Below, one piece after another: positions 1 through 8,775 of a stretch of 64,000 bases of DNA. The stretch covers positions 434,001-498,000 of the forward strand of contig CAVUAD010000006.1 in the NCBI GenBank assembly GCA_963739355.1, in the 5' to 3' direction. This DNA is from JAWVFM01 sp963739355 (GTDB taxonomy: Bacteria > Actinomycetota > Thermoleophilia > Solirubrobacterales > 70-9). Position 1 is the first letter of the stretch, and each line of letters opens with the position of its first letter. The notes below the pieces were generated by a model. It saw only the letters and a program-made list of their open reading frames with translations. It did not search any database and was not told where the DNA came from. The position numbers and the translations under genes were made by a program.

Positions 1-1
1 C

Positions 2-115
2 TACAAGGTCGCTCCCGGCTCGCACTCGTTCGAGGTCTACGGCGTGAACGACATCGGCAGCGCCGGGGCGTCGAAAACCTTCAAGTTCCAGTTCAAGAGG
101 GTGCGGCGGGGTTAG
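2..115 (+). CDS. C-terminal end of a secreted repeat or Ig/FnIII-like protein (partial)
   Basis: An open frame enters from the left edge and stops at TAG 113-115, giving about 37 residues that end VRRG. The pattern SHSFEVYGVNDIGSAG looks like the last beta strands of a fibronectin-III or Ig-like domain (a VRAVDAAGNTG-type ending), followed by a basic tail. The rest of the gene lies outside the window, so function cannot be judged. Everything just downstream is broken genes, so this may also be a remnant. Confidence 0.5.
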   Translation, partial: YKVAPGSHSFEVYGVNDIGSAGASKTFKFQFKRVRRG

Positions 116-124
116 CTGCGGCCG

Positions 125-301
125 CTAGAGCGATTCCTCGGGCGCGCAGACGGTATGGGTACCGCTCGACAGCCGCTCTGGCAAGAGCACCCGGGCGATC
201 GGCCCGGCCGAAACATCCTCGGCGTCGAAGATCTGGCACTCGGAGCTGTCCGTGTTCATGTCCATGACGAAGCTGAGGACATGGCCGTCGTCCTCGCGCG
301 T
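125..301 (-). pseudogene. Carotenoid oxygenase, C-terminal fragment
   Basis: The minus frame ending at TAG 125-127 reads EDDGHVLSFVMDMNT, then IFDAEDVSAGPIARVLLPER. This matches the conserved C-terminal region of carotenoid cleavage oxygenases (RPE65/CCD family), where an EDDG-W-LSFVYD stretch precedes a DA-x-D-x-AGP-x-A-x-v-x-LP-x-R stretch. Only about 58 residues remain. The similarity stops near 300, where a different gene fragment begins on the other strand. The four metal-binding histidines of the family would lie in the missing part. It is a truncated, surely inactive copy. Confidence 0.7.
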
Positions 302-467
302 CGGCGCCGGCCTGCTGCTGCTCGTGATTCCCGGGCTCGTGTTCATCGTGTGGTTCGCGCTCGCCGGCCCGCTGCTCGAGGCCGAGAAGCTGGGTGTCAT
401 GCAGTCCATGCGGGTCAGCCGGGAGCTCGTTCGCGGCAGCTTCTGGCGGGTCGCTGGGGTTGTCCAC
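300..467 (+). pseudogene. Internal fragment of a multi-pass membrane protein
   Basis: The frame reads GAGLLLLVIPGLVFIVWFAL (a transmembrane helix), then GPLLEAEKLGVMQSMRVSRE and LVRGSFWRV. This helix followed by an E-x-x-GV-x-x-(A/S)-x-x-RS-x-x-LVRG-x-x-WRV pattern is typical of glycerophosphodiesterase-type membrane domains and related bacterial membrane proteins. No start, no stop and no flanking helices belong to it. The fragment begins abruptly at the carotenoid-oxygenase junction and gives way to transposase sequence, so it is a relic. Confidence 0.5.
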
Positions 468-504
468 CCGCTTGCGGTCATCACCAACGTCTTGGCCGAG
501 GGTG

Positions 505-998
505 TCTATGAAGGCCAGCGAGGTGGCCGTCAGCGCGGCAAGAAGGCGCTCTGCGCGGTCGCGATCGAGATTCGCGGGCGGGGCTCGGGACGGGTCCGCC
601 TGGCGCCGCTCCCAAACGCCTCGATCCCCTCGCTGAGCGCCTTCCTGACCGCGACCACGGCGCCGGGGGCGATCGTCCACACCGACGGCTGGCACGGTTA
701 CAACGGACTCGAAGCCGCCGGCTATGAGCGCCGCGCCCGCAGCCAGCGCGCCGCAGTCGGCGAGGAGCCCTACCTGCCCCGCGCCCACCGGGCGATCTCG
801 AACCTGAAGGCCTGGCTCGCCGGCACCCACCGCGGGGTCTCAAACGAGCACCTCGCGGTCTACCTGGAGGAGTTCACCTTCCGCCACAACCGCCGCGCCA
901 AGCCGATGGCCGCCTTCCAGACGCTGCTCGGGCTGAGCGCCGTCCACGAGCCGACGACCTACGCCGAGATCACTTCGGCTGCCTCGCTCGCTGCCTGA
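505..998 (+). mobile_element. IS1595 (ISXO2)-type transposase, 3' fragment
   Basis: From about 505 the frame reads GGRQRGKKAL, RGRGSGRVRL, then IVHTDGWHGYNGLEAAGY, LKAWLAGTHRGVS, YLEEFTFRHNRR and ends at TGA 996-998. HTDGW-x-GYN and the LKxWLxGTHxGxV / FxFRxNRR tail are hallmarks of IS1595-family DDE transposases. The first catalytic aspartate region (DETYVGG) and the N-terminal zinc-binding domain are missing. The open frame upstream to 252 is unrelated membrane-protein sequence joined by chance. I could not identify terminal inverted repeats, so this is a dead remnant. Confidence 0.7.
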
Positions 999-1043
999 GC
1001 GAACCGGATACGCACTACGCGGAATAACTCGTCGCGCCTCGAC

Positions 1044-1607
1044 CTAATTCGCAACTCGATAGCGGAGGTAGACCACGCGCGAGCCGAAGGTGCGGGTCTC
1101 GAGAAGCTCCAGGTCGACGGGCTCGTCGAGCGGCGGGAAGAACGGCGTGCCGCCGCCGGCGAGCGCCGGGTTGACGCACAGGCGGTATTCGTCGATCAGG
1201 CCCGCGCGGGCGAGCGTCGCGGCCAAGCGGGCGCCGCCAACTGAGATCTCCTTGCCGTCCTCGGCCTTGAGCTCGGTCGCCACATCCACCACGCCGCGCG
1301 TCGCCAGCGTCGTGTTGCTTCCCTCCACCTCGGTCAGCGTGGTCGAGAACACGATCTTTGGCGTTGCCCGCCAGATCTCGGCGAACTCGACGAGGTGGTC
1401 GGCGGCTCCCGGCTCCTGGTCCAGGGTCTCCCAGACCTTCATCGTCTCGTAGAGGTTGCGGCCGTAGAGGCTCACGCCGGTCTCGCGCAGCAGGTCGTTG
1501 TGGAAGCGGTGGAGCTCCTCGTCGGGCCTCGCCCATTCGAAGCTCCCGTCCGGGCCGGCGATGTAGCCGTCGAGCGAGGGGTTCATCGTGTAGGTCAGGT
1601 TGCGCAT
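1044..1607 (-). CDS. RibD C-terminal/dihydrofolate reductase-like family protein
   Basis: 187 residues with the family opening MRNLTYTMNPSLDGYIAGPD, a GRNLYETM motif and a terminal ISVGGARLAATL...LIDEYRLCVNPALAGGGTPF stretch. In RibD-C proteins that stretch forms the NADPH pocket. The family comprises NADPH-dependent reductases of pterin- or riboflavin-like substrates; most stand-alone members have no known substrate. The ATG at 1607 is preceded by AAGGGAG. It is the first intact gene after the relic region and has no operon partner. Cytosolic. Confidence 0.85.
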   Translation of the reverse strand: MRNLTYTMNPSLDGYIAGPDGSFEWARPDEELHRFHNDLLRETGVSLYGRNLYETMKVWETLDQEPGAADHLVEFAEIWRATPKIVFSTTLTEVEGSNTTLATRGVVDVATELKAEDGKEISVGGARLAATLARAGLIDEYRLCVNPALAGGGTPFFPPLDEPVDLELLETRTFGSRVVYLRYRVAN

Positions 1608-1763
1608 CTCGGATCTCCCTTGGGTTGCCTCGTCTCCATAGACCGCCGCGTGGCCGAAGACTCATCGTGACGACCTGTCGAGTCGTCTGCCCAGGCCCCA
1701 CAAGGTCCGGGCCGGTCGCCTTGCGGCGGCCGGCCCGGGTACCGGTTCGGCGTTGGCTTCTGC

Positions 1764-2393
1764 TCACGCGGGGGCGTGACCCGCAGCGCCGAGCTTGGGC
1801 TCCGTCTTCGACGCGGCAACCAGCCGCGGGCGAAGGACGCCGAGTGTCAGGACGAGCAGGCCGATCCCGACGAGGATCAGGGCGCCGCCCATGACGATGG
1901 AGAACACCGAGACCTGCTCCGCGAAGTACGACGTGTTGAGCGCCGTCGAGAGAGCCGTCTCGTTGACCCAGATGTCGCGGGCGGCGTTGTCCGCCGGTCC
2001 GCCGGTCTTGGGGTCGATCGCGGCCTTGGCCTCGTCGTTCGTGGGCTTGCCGCTCTTGTCCATGTACCGCGGCATCTCGGCGTACGTCTTGCCGCCGGTG
2101 GCCATCAGCGTGTGGATCCGCATGTAGTCGGCGAAGCAGCGCGCCTGCGAGCCCGTGTCGATCGCCTGGTTGGCGACGGAGCAGCTCGGGATGTCGACGT
2201 TCCCAAGGCCGGCCTTCTGGGTCTCGCCCGTGATCACCTTCGGAGTCATGTCGGGCGTGCCGACGATCTTCTCCTGAGAGATCTGGTCGCGGACGTCGGA
2301 ACGCCCGCTGGCGCCGATGACGATCGAGCCGATCCCCATCGCGAGGAGGACGACGCCCGCGGCGATGCCTCCACCAATGAACAGCTTCTTCAT
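1764..2393 (-). CDS. Membrane-anchored protein of unknown function
   Basis: 209 residues. An N-terminal helix (GGGIAAGVVLLAMGIGSIVI) and a second helix near residues 165-190 (VFSIVMGGALILVGIGLLVL) flank an extracytoplasmic region of about 130 residues. The loop has two cysteines (SCSVANQ and ARCFADYM) that could form a disulfide. A strong AGGAGGAG lies upstream of the ATG at 2393. Similar two-helix proteins are common in actinobacteria, but I know no function. It appears monocistronic. Confidence 0.75.
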   Translation of the reverse strand: MKKLFIGGGIAAGVVLLAMGIGSIVIGASGRSDVRDQISQEKIVGTPDMTPKVITGETQKAGLGNVDIPSCSVANQAIDTGSQARCFADYMRIHTLMATGGKTYAEMPRYMDKSGKPTNDEAKAAIDPKTGGPADNAARDIWVNETALSTALNTSYFAEQVSVFSIVMGGALILVGIGLLVLTLGVLRPRLVAASKTEPKLGAAGHAPA

Positions 2394-2544
2394 GAAACTC
2401 CTCCTGCTGGTCCGAATTTCCTGTACGGGCGGACCGTAGGGGCGGCCAAATCGCCCTCCATCGGGGTTCGGCCGCCCGGTTTTCCGGGGCGATTCCGAAG
2501 CGTGGATGCGGGTTTCCCGCAGGTCGCGAGGCCCTAGCGGGCGC

Positions 2545-4221
2545 TCACGTCTCGGCTGTCTCGGGCTGCATCGCCGCCAGCTCGCGCTTGAGGATCTTCC
2601 CGGTCGGGTTCCGCGGAAGCGCGTCGACGAAGATCACGTCCCGCGGAACCTTGTAGCGGGCGAGGTTGGTCTTGATGAAGGACTTGACGTCGTCCTCGGA
2701 GAGGCTCGCGTCGGAGCGCAGCGCGACGAACGCCCGCAGGCGCTTGCCGAAGTCGGGGTCGTCGACGCCGATGACGGCGGCCTCGTCGATCGCGCTGTGG
2801 GTCACCAGGAGCTCCTCGATCTCGCGCGGGAAGACGTTCTCGCCTCCGGAGACGATCATCTCGTCGTCGCGGCCGTCGACCCAGAGACGGTCGTTCTGGT
2901 CGAAGTGACCGACGTCGCCCGACGACATGAAGCCGTCGATGACCTCCTTGGTGCCGCCGCCCGTGTAGCCCTCGAACTGGAAGCCGTTGGCCACGAAGAT
3001 CCTCCCCGTTTGCCCGCGCGGGACCTCCGCCCCCCTCTCGTCGAGGATCCGCACCCGCGTGCCCATCGGCACCTTGCCGGCGCAGCCGGGCGCGGCGAGC
3101 AGATCCTCCGGGGTGGCGAACGTCGCGTACGCCACCTCCGTCGATCCGTACATGTTGTAGAGCGTGGGCCCAAACGCCTGGAGCGCGCGCCTGGCAAGGT
3201 CAGCCTCGAGCTGGGAGCCGGATGAGAAGACAATGCGCAGCGACGACGTGTCGTGCCGGGCGATGACCTCGTCGGGCAGGGCGAGGATGCGCTGGAGCAT
3301 TACCGGGACGACGACGAGGGCCGTCGCGCGCTCCGCGGCGATCCCGGCGAGCACGGCCTCGGGGTCGAAGCGGCGGCGCAGGACCAGCCGCGAGCCGAGC
3401 CCGGCGCCGAGCATGGCGTGCGCGAAGCCGAGCGAGTGGAAGAGCGGCGCCGCGTCGTAGGTGATCTCCCCGGCGCGGAACGGGACCTTCGAGAGCAGCG
3501 CGCCGACCGGAGCGAACGAGGAGCCGCCCTCGCGAGGCGCGCCCTTCGGCGTCCCGGTCGTCCCGCTGGTCAGCATGATCACCTTGGCCGCCTCGTCCGG
3601 GGCCGGCGGCGGCGACGGATCGCCCGAAGCGGTCAGCCCCTCGATCGTCGTCTCGGGCGGGTGCTCGGAGTCCGTCCAGGCGACGAAGGTGCCGAGGCGG
3701 GCGTCGTAGCCCTCGACGACAGCCGCGAACTCCTCGTCGTGGACGAGCAGGTCCACCGCCTCGCGCGTGGCGACGTCGCGCAGCTGGGGAGCGGCGAAGT
3801 CCGTGTTGAGGTAGACGACACGGGCGCCGAGCTTGCCCGCCGCGAAGCTGGCGTCGAGAAAGCCGCGATGGTTGCGGGCGAGAACTCCGATGCCGCTGCC
3901 GGGTCGCACGCCGAGGTCCCGCCAGGCGTTTGCGACCGCGTTCGAGCGGCGATCCAGCTCGGCGTAGGTGAGGGTGCCCAACTCGTCGCTGACCGCGACG
4001 CGGTCGCCATCTCGCACCGCGGCGGCGGCGATCGCCCCGCCCATCGCCCCGTAGCGACGCAGCCCGGACAGCCCGGCGACCGTCCGCGTCGGCCACTGCG
4101 GCGGGAACATCCCGGCGCGTCGCATCTCACGAAGCGCGCGCATCTCGATCACGGCCCGGCCCGAGGCGCGCCCGGCCGCGTCGAGCGGCCGGCGCAGACC
4201 GTCGATGCCCGGCACCTCCAT
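2545..4221 (-). CDS. Long-chain acyl-CoA synthetase / AMP-dependent ligase
   Basis: 558 residues of the ANL superfamily. Motifs in order: P-loop LTSGTTGTPKGAPREGG, a YGSTE motif (YNMYGSTEVAYAT), the SSGDVGHFDQNDRLWVDGR hinge region with its Asp, and C-terminal LPRNPTGKILKRELA carrying the catalytic lysine. All key elements are intact. It should activate a fatty or other carboxylic acid via acyl-AMP to its CoA ester. It is divergent from the MaoC hydratase-P450 pair across a 180-base region, suggesting one lipid or sterol-like degradation module. The substrate cannot be read from sequence. Confidence 0.9.
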   Translation of the reverse strand: MEVPGIDGLRRPLDAAGRASGRAVIEMRALREMRRAGMFPPQWPTRTVAGLSGLRRYGAMGGAIAAAAVRDGDRVAVSDELGTLTYAELDRRSNAVANAWRDLGVRPGSGIGVLARNHRGFLDASFAAGKLGARVVYLNTDFAAPQLRDVATREAVDLLVHDEEFAAVVEGYDARLGTFVAWTDSEHPPETTIEGLTASGDPSPPPAPDEAAKVIMLTSGTTGTPKGAPREGGSSFAPVGALLSKVPFRAGEITYDAAPLFHSLGFAHAMLGAGLGSRLVLRRRFDPEAVLAGIAAERATALVVVPVMLQRILALPDEVIARHDTSSLRIVFSSGSQLEADLARRALQAFGPTLYNMYGSTEVAYATFATPEDLLAAPGCAGKVPMGTRVRILDERGAEVPRGQTGRIFVANGFQFEGYTGGGTKEVIDGFMSSGDVGHFDQNDRLWVDGRDDEMIVSGGENVFPREIEELLVTHSAIDEAAVIGVDDPDFGKRLRAFVALRSDASLSEDDVKSFIKTNLARYKVPRDVIFVDALPRNPTGKILKRELAAMQPETAET

Positions 4222-4402
4222 GGCGCGGCAGTCTAGGGTCAGGGCCGCACCTTGGCTCCACCTAGAAGTACGTGAAACCAGGTGGACGCGCGGTTCTCAT
4301 GGAGGTGGGGCCGGGCTGATCTTCACAAACAGTCAGGCCGGTATGTAAGACGGTAGACTCGAGGCCCCGCACACCGGTAGACCACGAGGAGGAGACCACG
4401 CC

Positions 4403-5260
4403 TTGAGCACCGCCACGCAGACCTTCGACACCGGCGCGATCGGCACCTGGGGGGAGCCCGTCGAGTTCGCCGTGGAACGGGACCGCATCGCCGCCTACGC
4501 CGCGGCCACCAACGACCCGATCGAGCCGCACGCCTCGGGTGAGCTGGCGCCGCCGGTGTTCGCCATCGTGCCGGCCTTCCAGGCCCTGGCGACCGCCTCG
4601 ATCACCGTCATCCCGCAGGACCTGATCATGCGCATTCTGCACGGCGAGCAGGACTTCCACTTCCACGCCCCGATTCGCCCCGGCACCACGCTCACGACCC
4701 GGGCCGCCCCTGTCGGCGTCCGTGGCCGCTCGACCGGGGTGACCGTGGTCGTGAAGGGCGAGACGCGCGACGCCGCAACCGACGAGCTCCTGGTGGAGCA
4801 GTACATGACGTCGTTCGTACGCGGCGCCGAGCTGGACACGGCGACGGGCGAGGAGGCCCCCGCTCACGGCTTCGACGAGGCGCTCCGCGACCGCGAGCCG
4901 GACGCAACGGTCGAGCAGACCTTCGACGCCGACCAGACCTTCCGCTACGCGGAGGCGTCGGGCGATCCGATGCCGATCCACCTCGACGAGAACGTCGCGA
5001 AGGCGGCGGGCCTGCCGGGGATCATCGTTCACGGCCTCTGCACCATGGCTTTCACCTCGGTCGCGGCCATCCAGCTCTCCTGCCCCGACGATCCCTCCCG
5101 CCTGCGCCGCCTGGCGGTCCGGTTCGCGCGCACCGTGCGCCCGGAGCAGACGATCACGACCCGCCTGTGGGAGACAGGCGGAGCCCTCGCCTATGAGACC
5201 ACGTCGGACGCGGGCGACGTGGTCATCAAGGACGGCCTCGCGGAGATCGCCGGCAGTTGA
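4403..5260 (+). CDS. Double hot-dog MaoC-type enoyl-CoA hydratase
   Basis: 285 residues with two hot-dog domains. The C-terminal one holds the hydratase-2 motif YAEASGDPMPIHLDENVAKA (catalytic Asp and His), followed by GIIVHGLCTMAF. The N-terminal domain is the usual degenerate partner. It hydrates (2E)-enoyl-CoA to (R)-3-hydroxyacyl-CoA. The start is TTG 4403, supported by GAGGAGGAG about 10 bases upstream. Its stop overlaps the TTG start of the P450 gene (TTGA), so the two are probably translationally coupled. Confidence 0.88.
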   Translation: MSTATQTFDTGAIGTWGEPVEFAVERDRIAAYAAATNDPIEPHASGELAPPVFAIVPAFQALATASITVIPQDLIMRILHGEQDFHFHAPIRPGTTLTTRAAPVGVRGRSTGVTVVVKGETRDAATDELLVEQYMTSFVRGAELDTATGEEAPAHGFDEALRDREPDATVEQTFDADQTFRYAEASGDPMPIHLDENVAKAAGLPGIIVHGLCTMAFTSVAAIQLSCPDDPSRLRRLAVRFARTVRPEQTITTRLWETGGALAYETTSDAGDVVIKDGLAEIAGS

Positions 5261-6729
5261 GCGTCCAGGCCCCGGAGCAGCTCTCCTCGAACCCGTTCCG
5301 GCGGATCGCCTCCGACCTCTGGGGCGAGCGCGCGATCACGGACCGCTACCCGCCCGGGCCGAAGGGATTCGACATCGGGCTGACCCGCGAGTTCATGCGC
5401 GACCCGCTGCGGGTGATGCTCTCCCTCTACGAGGAGCACGGGCCGATCTTCAGCCTCCGCCTCTTCCACATGCGCGACGTGTTCATGCTCGGACCGGCGG
5501 CCAACCACTACATAACCGTCTCGCACGCGGACAACTTCCACTGGCGCGAGGGCGGGTTCGGCGACCTGATCCCCCTGCTCGGCGACGGCCTCCTGACGAT
5601 CGACGACGCCTACCACGACCGCGCGCGGCGGATCATGATGCCCGCCTTCCACCGCGAGCGGGTCGAGGCGTCGGTCGAGACGATGGTGGAGGAGGCCTCG
5701 CGGGCGCTCGACCGCTGGCAACCCGGCGAGGTCGTCGACGTCTACGACTGGGCGCGCAACCTTGCGATGCGGATCGCGATGCGGGCCCTCTTCGGGCTCG
5801 ATCCGGACGACGGCGACACGGGCGCATCCGCCGCCCACCACTTCGAGCGGGCTCTCTACTGGTACAGCACCGATCCGTGGGTCAGGGTCCTGCGGGGCCC
5901 CCGAACCCCCTGGCGGCGGCTGAACGAGTCACGGGCGGTGCTTGACGAGATCATCCTGCGCGAGATCACCGCGCGCCGGCTCAATCCCGACCCGGGGCGC
6001 ACCGACATCCTGAGCCTGCTGATCGAGGCGCGCGACGAGGACGGCTCCGGCCTCTCCGACTCCGAGGTCCGCGACCAGGTGATGACCCTGCTGTTCGCCG
6101 GTCACGACACCTCCACGTCGACGATCACCTTCATGCTCTACGAGCTGGCTCGCAACCCGGGCGCGCTGGCAAAGCTCTGCGCGGAGCAGGACCGTGTGCT
6201 CGAAGGCAGCCCGCCCTCGGCCGAGCACGCCGGGGGCTCGGGCCTCCCCTACCTCGAGCTCGTCCTCGACGAGACGCTGCGGCTCTACCCGCCGGCGTGG
6301 ATCGGGCCGCGACGGGTCATGCGCACGTTCGAGTTCGCGGGCTATGAGGTTCCGGCGAACGCTTACGTCAACTACTCGTCGTGGGCGAGCCACCGGATCG
6401 GCGAGGTCTTCCCGCAGCCCGAGGCGTTCATCCCGGAGCGCTTCGAGCGCGAGCGCAAGGCGGCCCTGCCCAAGGGCGCCTACGTACCGTTCGGCGGCGG
6501 GCAGCGCATCTGCATCGGCAAGCGCTTCGGGCAAACCGAGGTCCGCGTGGTGGCGACCATGGTGCTGCAGCGGTTCGCGATGGAGCTCCGCGGCGGGCAC
6601 ACGATGAGCATCCGGCAGATGCCCACGCTGAGCCCTCGCGGCGGGCTCGAGATGGTGGTTCGGGAGCGCGGCTCGCTGGCCGGGCCCGCGGAGCCCGCTC
6701 TGGAGCTGGGTCAGGCCGCGTCCGCGTAG
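5257..6729 (+). CDS. Cytochrome P450
   Basis: 490 residues. I-helix oxygen-activation motif AGHDTSTSTI, K-helix ETLRLYPP (ExxR), and heme loop FGGGQRICIG with the axial Cys at about residue 419. There is no transmembrane anchor, and it looks like a soluble bacterial fatty-acid or sterol-type P450. No ferredoxin or reductase gene is adjacent, so redox partners must be elsewhere. TTG start overlapping the MaoC stop. Context (acyl-CoA ligase, MaoC, enoyl-CoA hydratases nearby) points to oxidation of a lipid-like substrate. Confidence 0.92.
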   Translation: MSVQAPEQLSSNPFRRIASDLWGERAITDRYPPGPKGFDIGLTREFMRDPLRVMLSLYEEHGPIFSLRLFHMRDVFMLGPAANHYITVSHADNFHWREGGFGDLIPLLGDGLLTIDDAYHDRARRIMMPAFHRERVEASVETMVEEASRALDRWQPGEVVDVYDWARNLAMRIAMRALFGLDPDDGDTGASAAHHFERALYWYSTDPWVRVLRGPRTPWRRLNESRAVLDEIILREITARRLNPDPGRTDILSLLIEARDEDGSGLSDSEVRDQVMTLLFAGHDTSTSTITFMLYELARNPGALAKLCAEQDRVLEGSPPSAEHAGGSGLPYLELVLDETLRLYPPAWIGPRRVMRTFEFAGYEVPANAYVNYSSWASHRIGEVFPQPEAFIPERFERERKAALPKGAYVPFGGGQRICIGKRFGQTEVRVVATMVLQRFAMELRGGHTMSIRQMPTLSPRGGLEMVVRERGSLAGPAEPALELGQAASA

Positions 6730-6920
6730 CGGCGGCGGCGGGCCTCCGAGATCCCCGTCCACGACGGTGACACGGCCAGCGCCTCCGCGAAGCGCACCGT
6801 CCGTGCCGAGGGCTGGCGCACGGCTCCGCCGGCGCGATTCCTGAGTACCGGCAGCACGGCTGAGGAACGCTCTGCCTCCGCGCGAATCGCCATCAGGTCC
6901 GACCAGTCCGAGTGGGTCAC
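6711..6920 (-). CDS. Small hypothetical protein
   Basis: 69 residues, basic and alanine-rich, with no recognised domain and no membrane segment. The GTG start at 6920 has a good GGAAGGA seven to eight bases upstream, which is the main reason to accept it. The 3' end overlaps the P450 gene tail-to-tail by 19 bases. It lies downstream of, and may be transcribed with, the minus-strand membrane protein that ends at 7041. Confidence 0.5.
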   Translation of the reverse strand: MTHSDWSDLMAIRAEAERSSAVLPVLRNRAGGAVRQPSARTVRFAEALAVSPSWTGISEARRRRYADAA

Positions 6921-7040
6921 AGAAACGTCCTTCCGTTCGCTCGTCGCTGCGCGTTGTGATCTTCGGAACTAGGAACTGCGCGCGAGTCTAGGACGGGCGC
7001 CGGACGCCGAACGGGGGCGAAACCGCAAAATCCGCATTCT

Positions 7041-7913
7041 TCAGGCGTATGCGGGGTCGCGGCCCCCGCGGCCCGCCGCGAACGCCCCGAGCACCAGGAC
7101 GAGGCCGGCGACGCCGGCAAGAATGAGCCAGGTGCGGTACGGGCCGATGACCTCGTCCCAAACCCCGCCGGCGGCATCGCGGTCGAGGCCGCTCGGGACG
7201 ACGTCGAGGACGCGCGCCCGCCCGAGGTAGGAGAGCAGGACGAGGACGATCGCCGCGACGACCAGCGTCACGCCGAGGCGCGCGAACGCGCCCCGGCGGT
7301 CCGGCGCGACCACGACCGACCCGGTGAGCAGCAGGATCGCGACCAGCGGCAGGAGCACCCCGAGGAACCTGATCGTCTTGAGCGTCCGCGTGATGTCCGC
7401 GATGGCGGGGGCGCCCGTCAGGCTCGCGATTTTCGCGTCCAGGTCATCCGGGATCTGCGCGGCGAGCTGCGGGTCCACCTTGGCGAGCTGGGCGCTGATC
7501 ACCTCGCCGACGTTGCGGAGCTTCATCGCGGCGTTGTCCTTGTCGTGGTCGACCAGGCGCCCCTCCGCCACCGTCACGGCGGTGCCGAGAATCGACTTGA
7601 ACTGATCCGTGGCGACGACCTTGCTGGCGGCCGACTCCACCTCCTGGCGGTTGGACTCGAGCGCCGGGACACGGTTGACCAGCTCGGAAGCCGTCTTCTT
7701 CGCGATGAACTCCCGCACGGCGCTGCGCTCGAGCGAGGCGACGACCCGCTTGGAGAGCTCACCGGAGTCGAGGACGTTCTGCTTCACGTAGAGGCAGGCG
7801 GAGCCGACGATCAGGCAGGTGACGCCGAGGACCATCAGGAGGAGCGAGAGCCCCCCGCTGCCACCTCGCGCTCTCACCGTCTCGGCCTCATCCCCGCGGC
7901 GAGCATATTTCAC
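7041..7913 (-). CDS. Three-helix membrane protein of unknown function
   Basis: About 290 residues from GTG 7913. GTG 7877 is an equally possible start; the longer frame back to 8132 would overlap the cyclase gene and is unlikely. One helix (SLLLMVLGVTCLIVGSACLY) precedes an extracytoplasmic region of about 170 residues that is rich in helices, then come helices near FLGVLLPLVAILLLTGSVVV, LVVAAIVLVLLSYL and a last one before the C-terminus. Divergent from the cyclase with under 40 bases between starts. No function recognised. Confidence 0.7.
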   Translation of the reverse strand: MKYARRGDEAETVRARGGSGGLSLLLMVLGVTCLIVGSACLYVKQNVLDSGELSKRVVASLERSAVREFIAKKTASELVNRVPALESNRQEVESAASKVVATDQFKSILGTAVTVAEGRLVDHDKDNAAMKLRNVGEVISAQLAKVDPQLAAQIPDDLDAKIASLTGAPAIADITRTLKTIRFLGVLLPLVAILLLTGSVVVAPDRRGAFARLGVTLVVAAIVLVLLSYLGRARVLDVVPSGLDRDAAGGVWDEVIGPYRTWLILAGVAGLVLVLGAFAAGRGGRDPAYA

Positions 7914-7950
7914 GAGGATCGGCTGTTCGAGTCCCTGTAGCGTCCGTGCG

Positions 7951-8775
7951 GTGAGCGAGGAAGAGCTCGAGCCCGAGCGCCTGGATCCCGAGAGTGAAGC
8001 GCCCGCCGAGGGCGGCAAGCGCGCCGCCCGGCGCATGCGGGAGCTCGACGCATCAACGGGCGCGATCAGGGTGGCCAAGGCGTTCCGCAAGCTCCTGCCG
8101 GGCGATCCCGAGTACGGCGACCGGCTTTCCACCAGCGGCGAGGAGCCGTCGCAGCTGCTCGGCCAGCGGGTCGCCGCGCTGACGGCGGAGCGCCCGAGCG
8201 CTCTCCGCGAGGTCGGGCTCAGCGCGCTGCAGGTTTGGCAGGCGCTCTCCGACGCGCCCGGAGGCTCCGAGACCTACGCGGAGGTCGCGATCCTCTTCAC
8301 GGACCTCGTGAACTTCTCCAAGTGGGCGCTCCAGGCCGGCGACGAGGCGGCGGTCGCGCTCCTCCGCCAGGTGGGCGAGGTGTGCGAGCCACCGATCGAG
8401 TCGGCCGGCGGGCGCGTCGTGAAGCGGCTCGGCGACGGGCTGATGGCCGTGTTCGACGAGCCTCAGCCCGCGGTTGACGCCGCGTTCGCCGCCGCCGCCG
8501 CGATCGAAGGGGTCGAGGTGGCCGGCTACCGCCCGCGACAGCGAGCGGGAGTGCACTTCGGCCGGGCGCAGCGCGTCGGCAGGGACTACCTGGGTGTCGA
8601 GGTCAACGTCGCCGCGCGGGTCGCCTCCGCCGCCCGCGCGGGTGAGGTCCTGGTCTCCGAGCCCGCTCGCGAGCTGCTGGACACGTCCAACCTGCGACTC
8701 AAGCGCAAATGGCTCTTCCACGCGAAGGGGGCGCCCGAGGATCTCCGCGTGTACTCGGTACGGTCCGCCTCGTGA
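7951..8775 (+). CDS. Class III adenylate/guanylate cyclase
   Basis: 274 residues from GTG 7951. The N-terminal about 105 residues form a helical region without a membrane segment. The catalytic domain follows: FTDLVNFSKWA (first metal Asp), KRLGDGLMAVF (second metal Asp), and GVEVNVAARVASAA with the transition-state Asn/Arg pair. Metal sites and the N-x3-R motif are intact, so it is probably active, making cAMP. It is cytosolic, and its regulatory input is unknown. The stop overlaps the start of the DUF1254 gene (GTGA). Confidence 0.88.
   Translation: MSEEELEPERLDPESEAPAEGGKRAARRMRELDASTGAIRVAKAFRKLLPGDPEYGDRLSTSGEEPSQLLGQRVAALTAERPSALREVGLSALQVWQALSDAPGGSETYAEVAILFTDLVNFSKWALQAGDEAAVALLRQVGEVCEPPIESAGGRVVKRLGDGLMAVFDEPQPAVDAAFAAAAAIEGVEVAGYRPRQRAGVHFGRAQRVGRDYLGVEVNVAARVASAARAGEVLVSEPARELLDTSNLRLKRKWLFHAKGAPEDLRVYSVRSAS

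Noticed and set aside
252..504. N-terminal part of an apparent 248-residue protein ending in transposase sequence
   Set aside because: It joins antisense carotenoid-oxygenase and membrane-protein pieces; there is no conserved start or domain.
4261..4290. CCACCT...AGGTGG inverted repeat in the ligase/MaoC divergent region
   Set aside because: Six-base arms with a 16-base spacer are common by chance at this base composition.
7914..8132. N-terminal extension of the three-helix membrane protein
   Set aside because: It would overlap the start of the cyclase gene on the other strand and is Ser/Arg low-complexity; GTG 7913 or 7877 is better.
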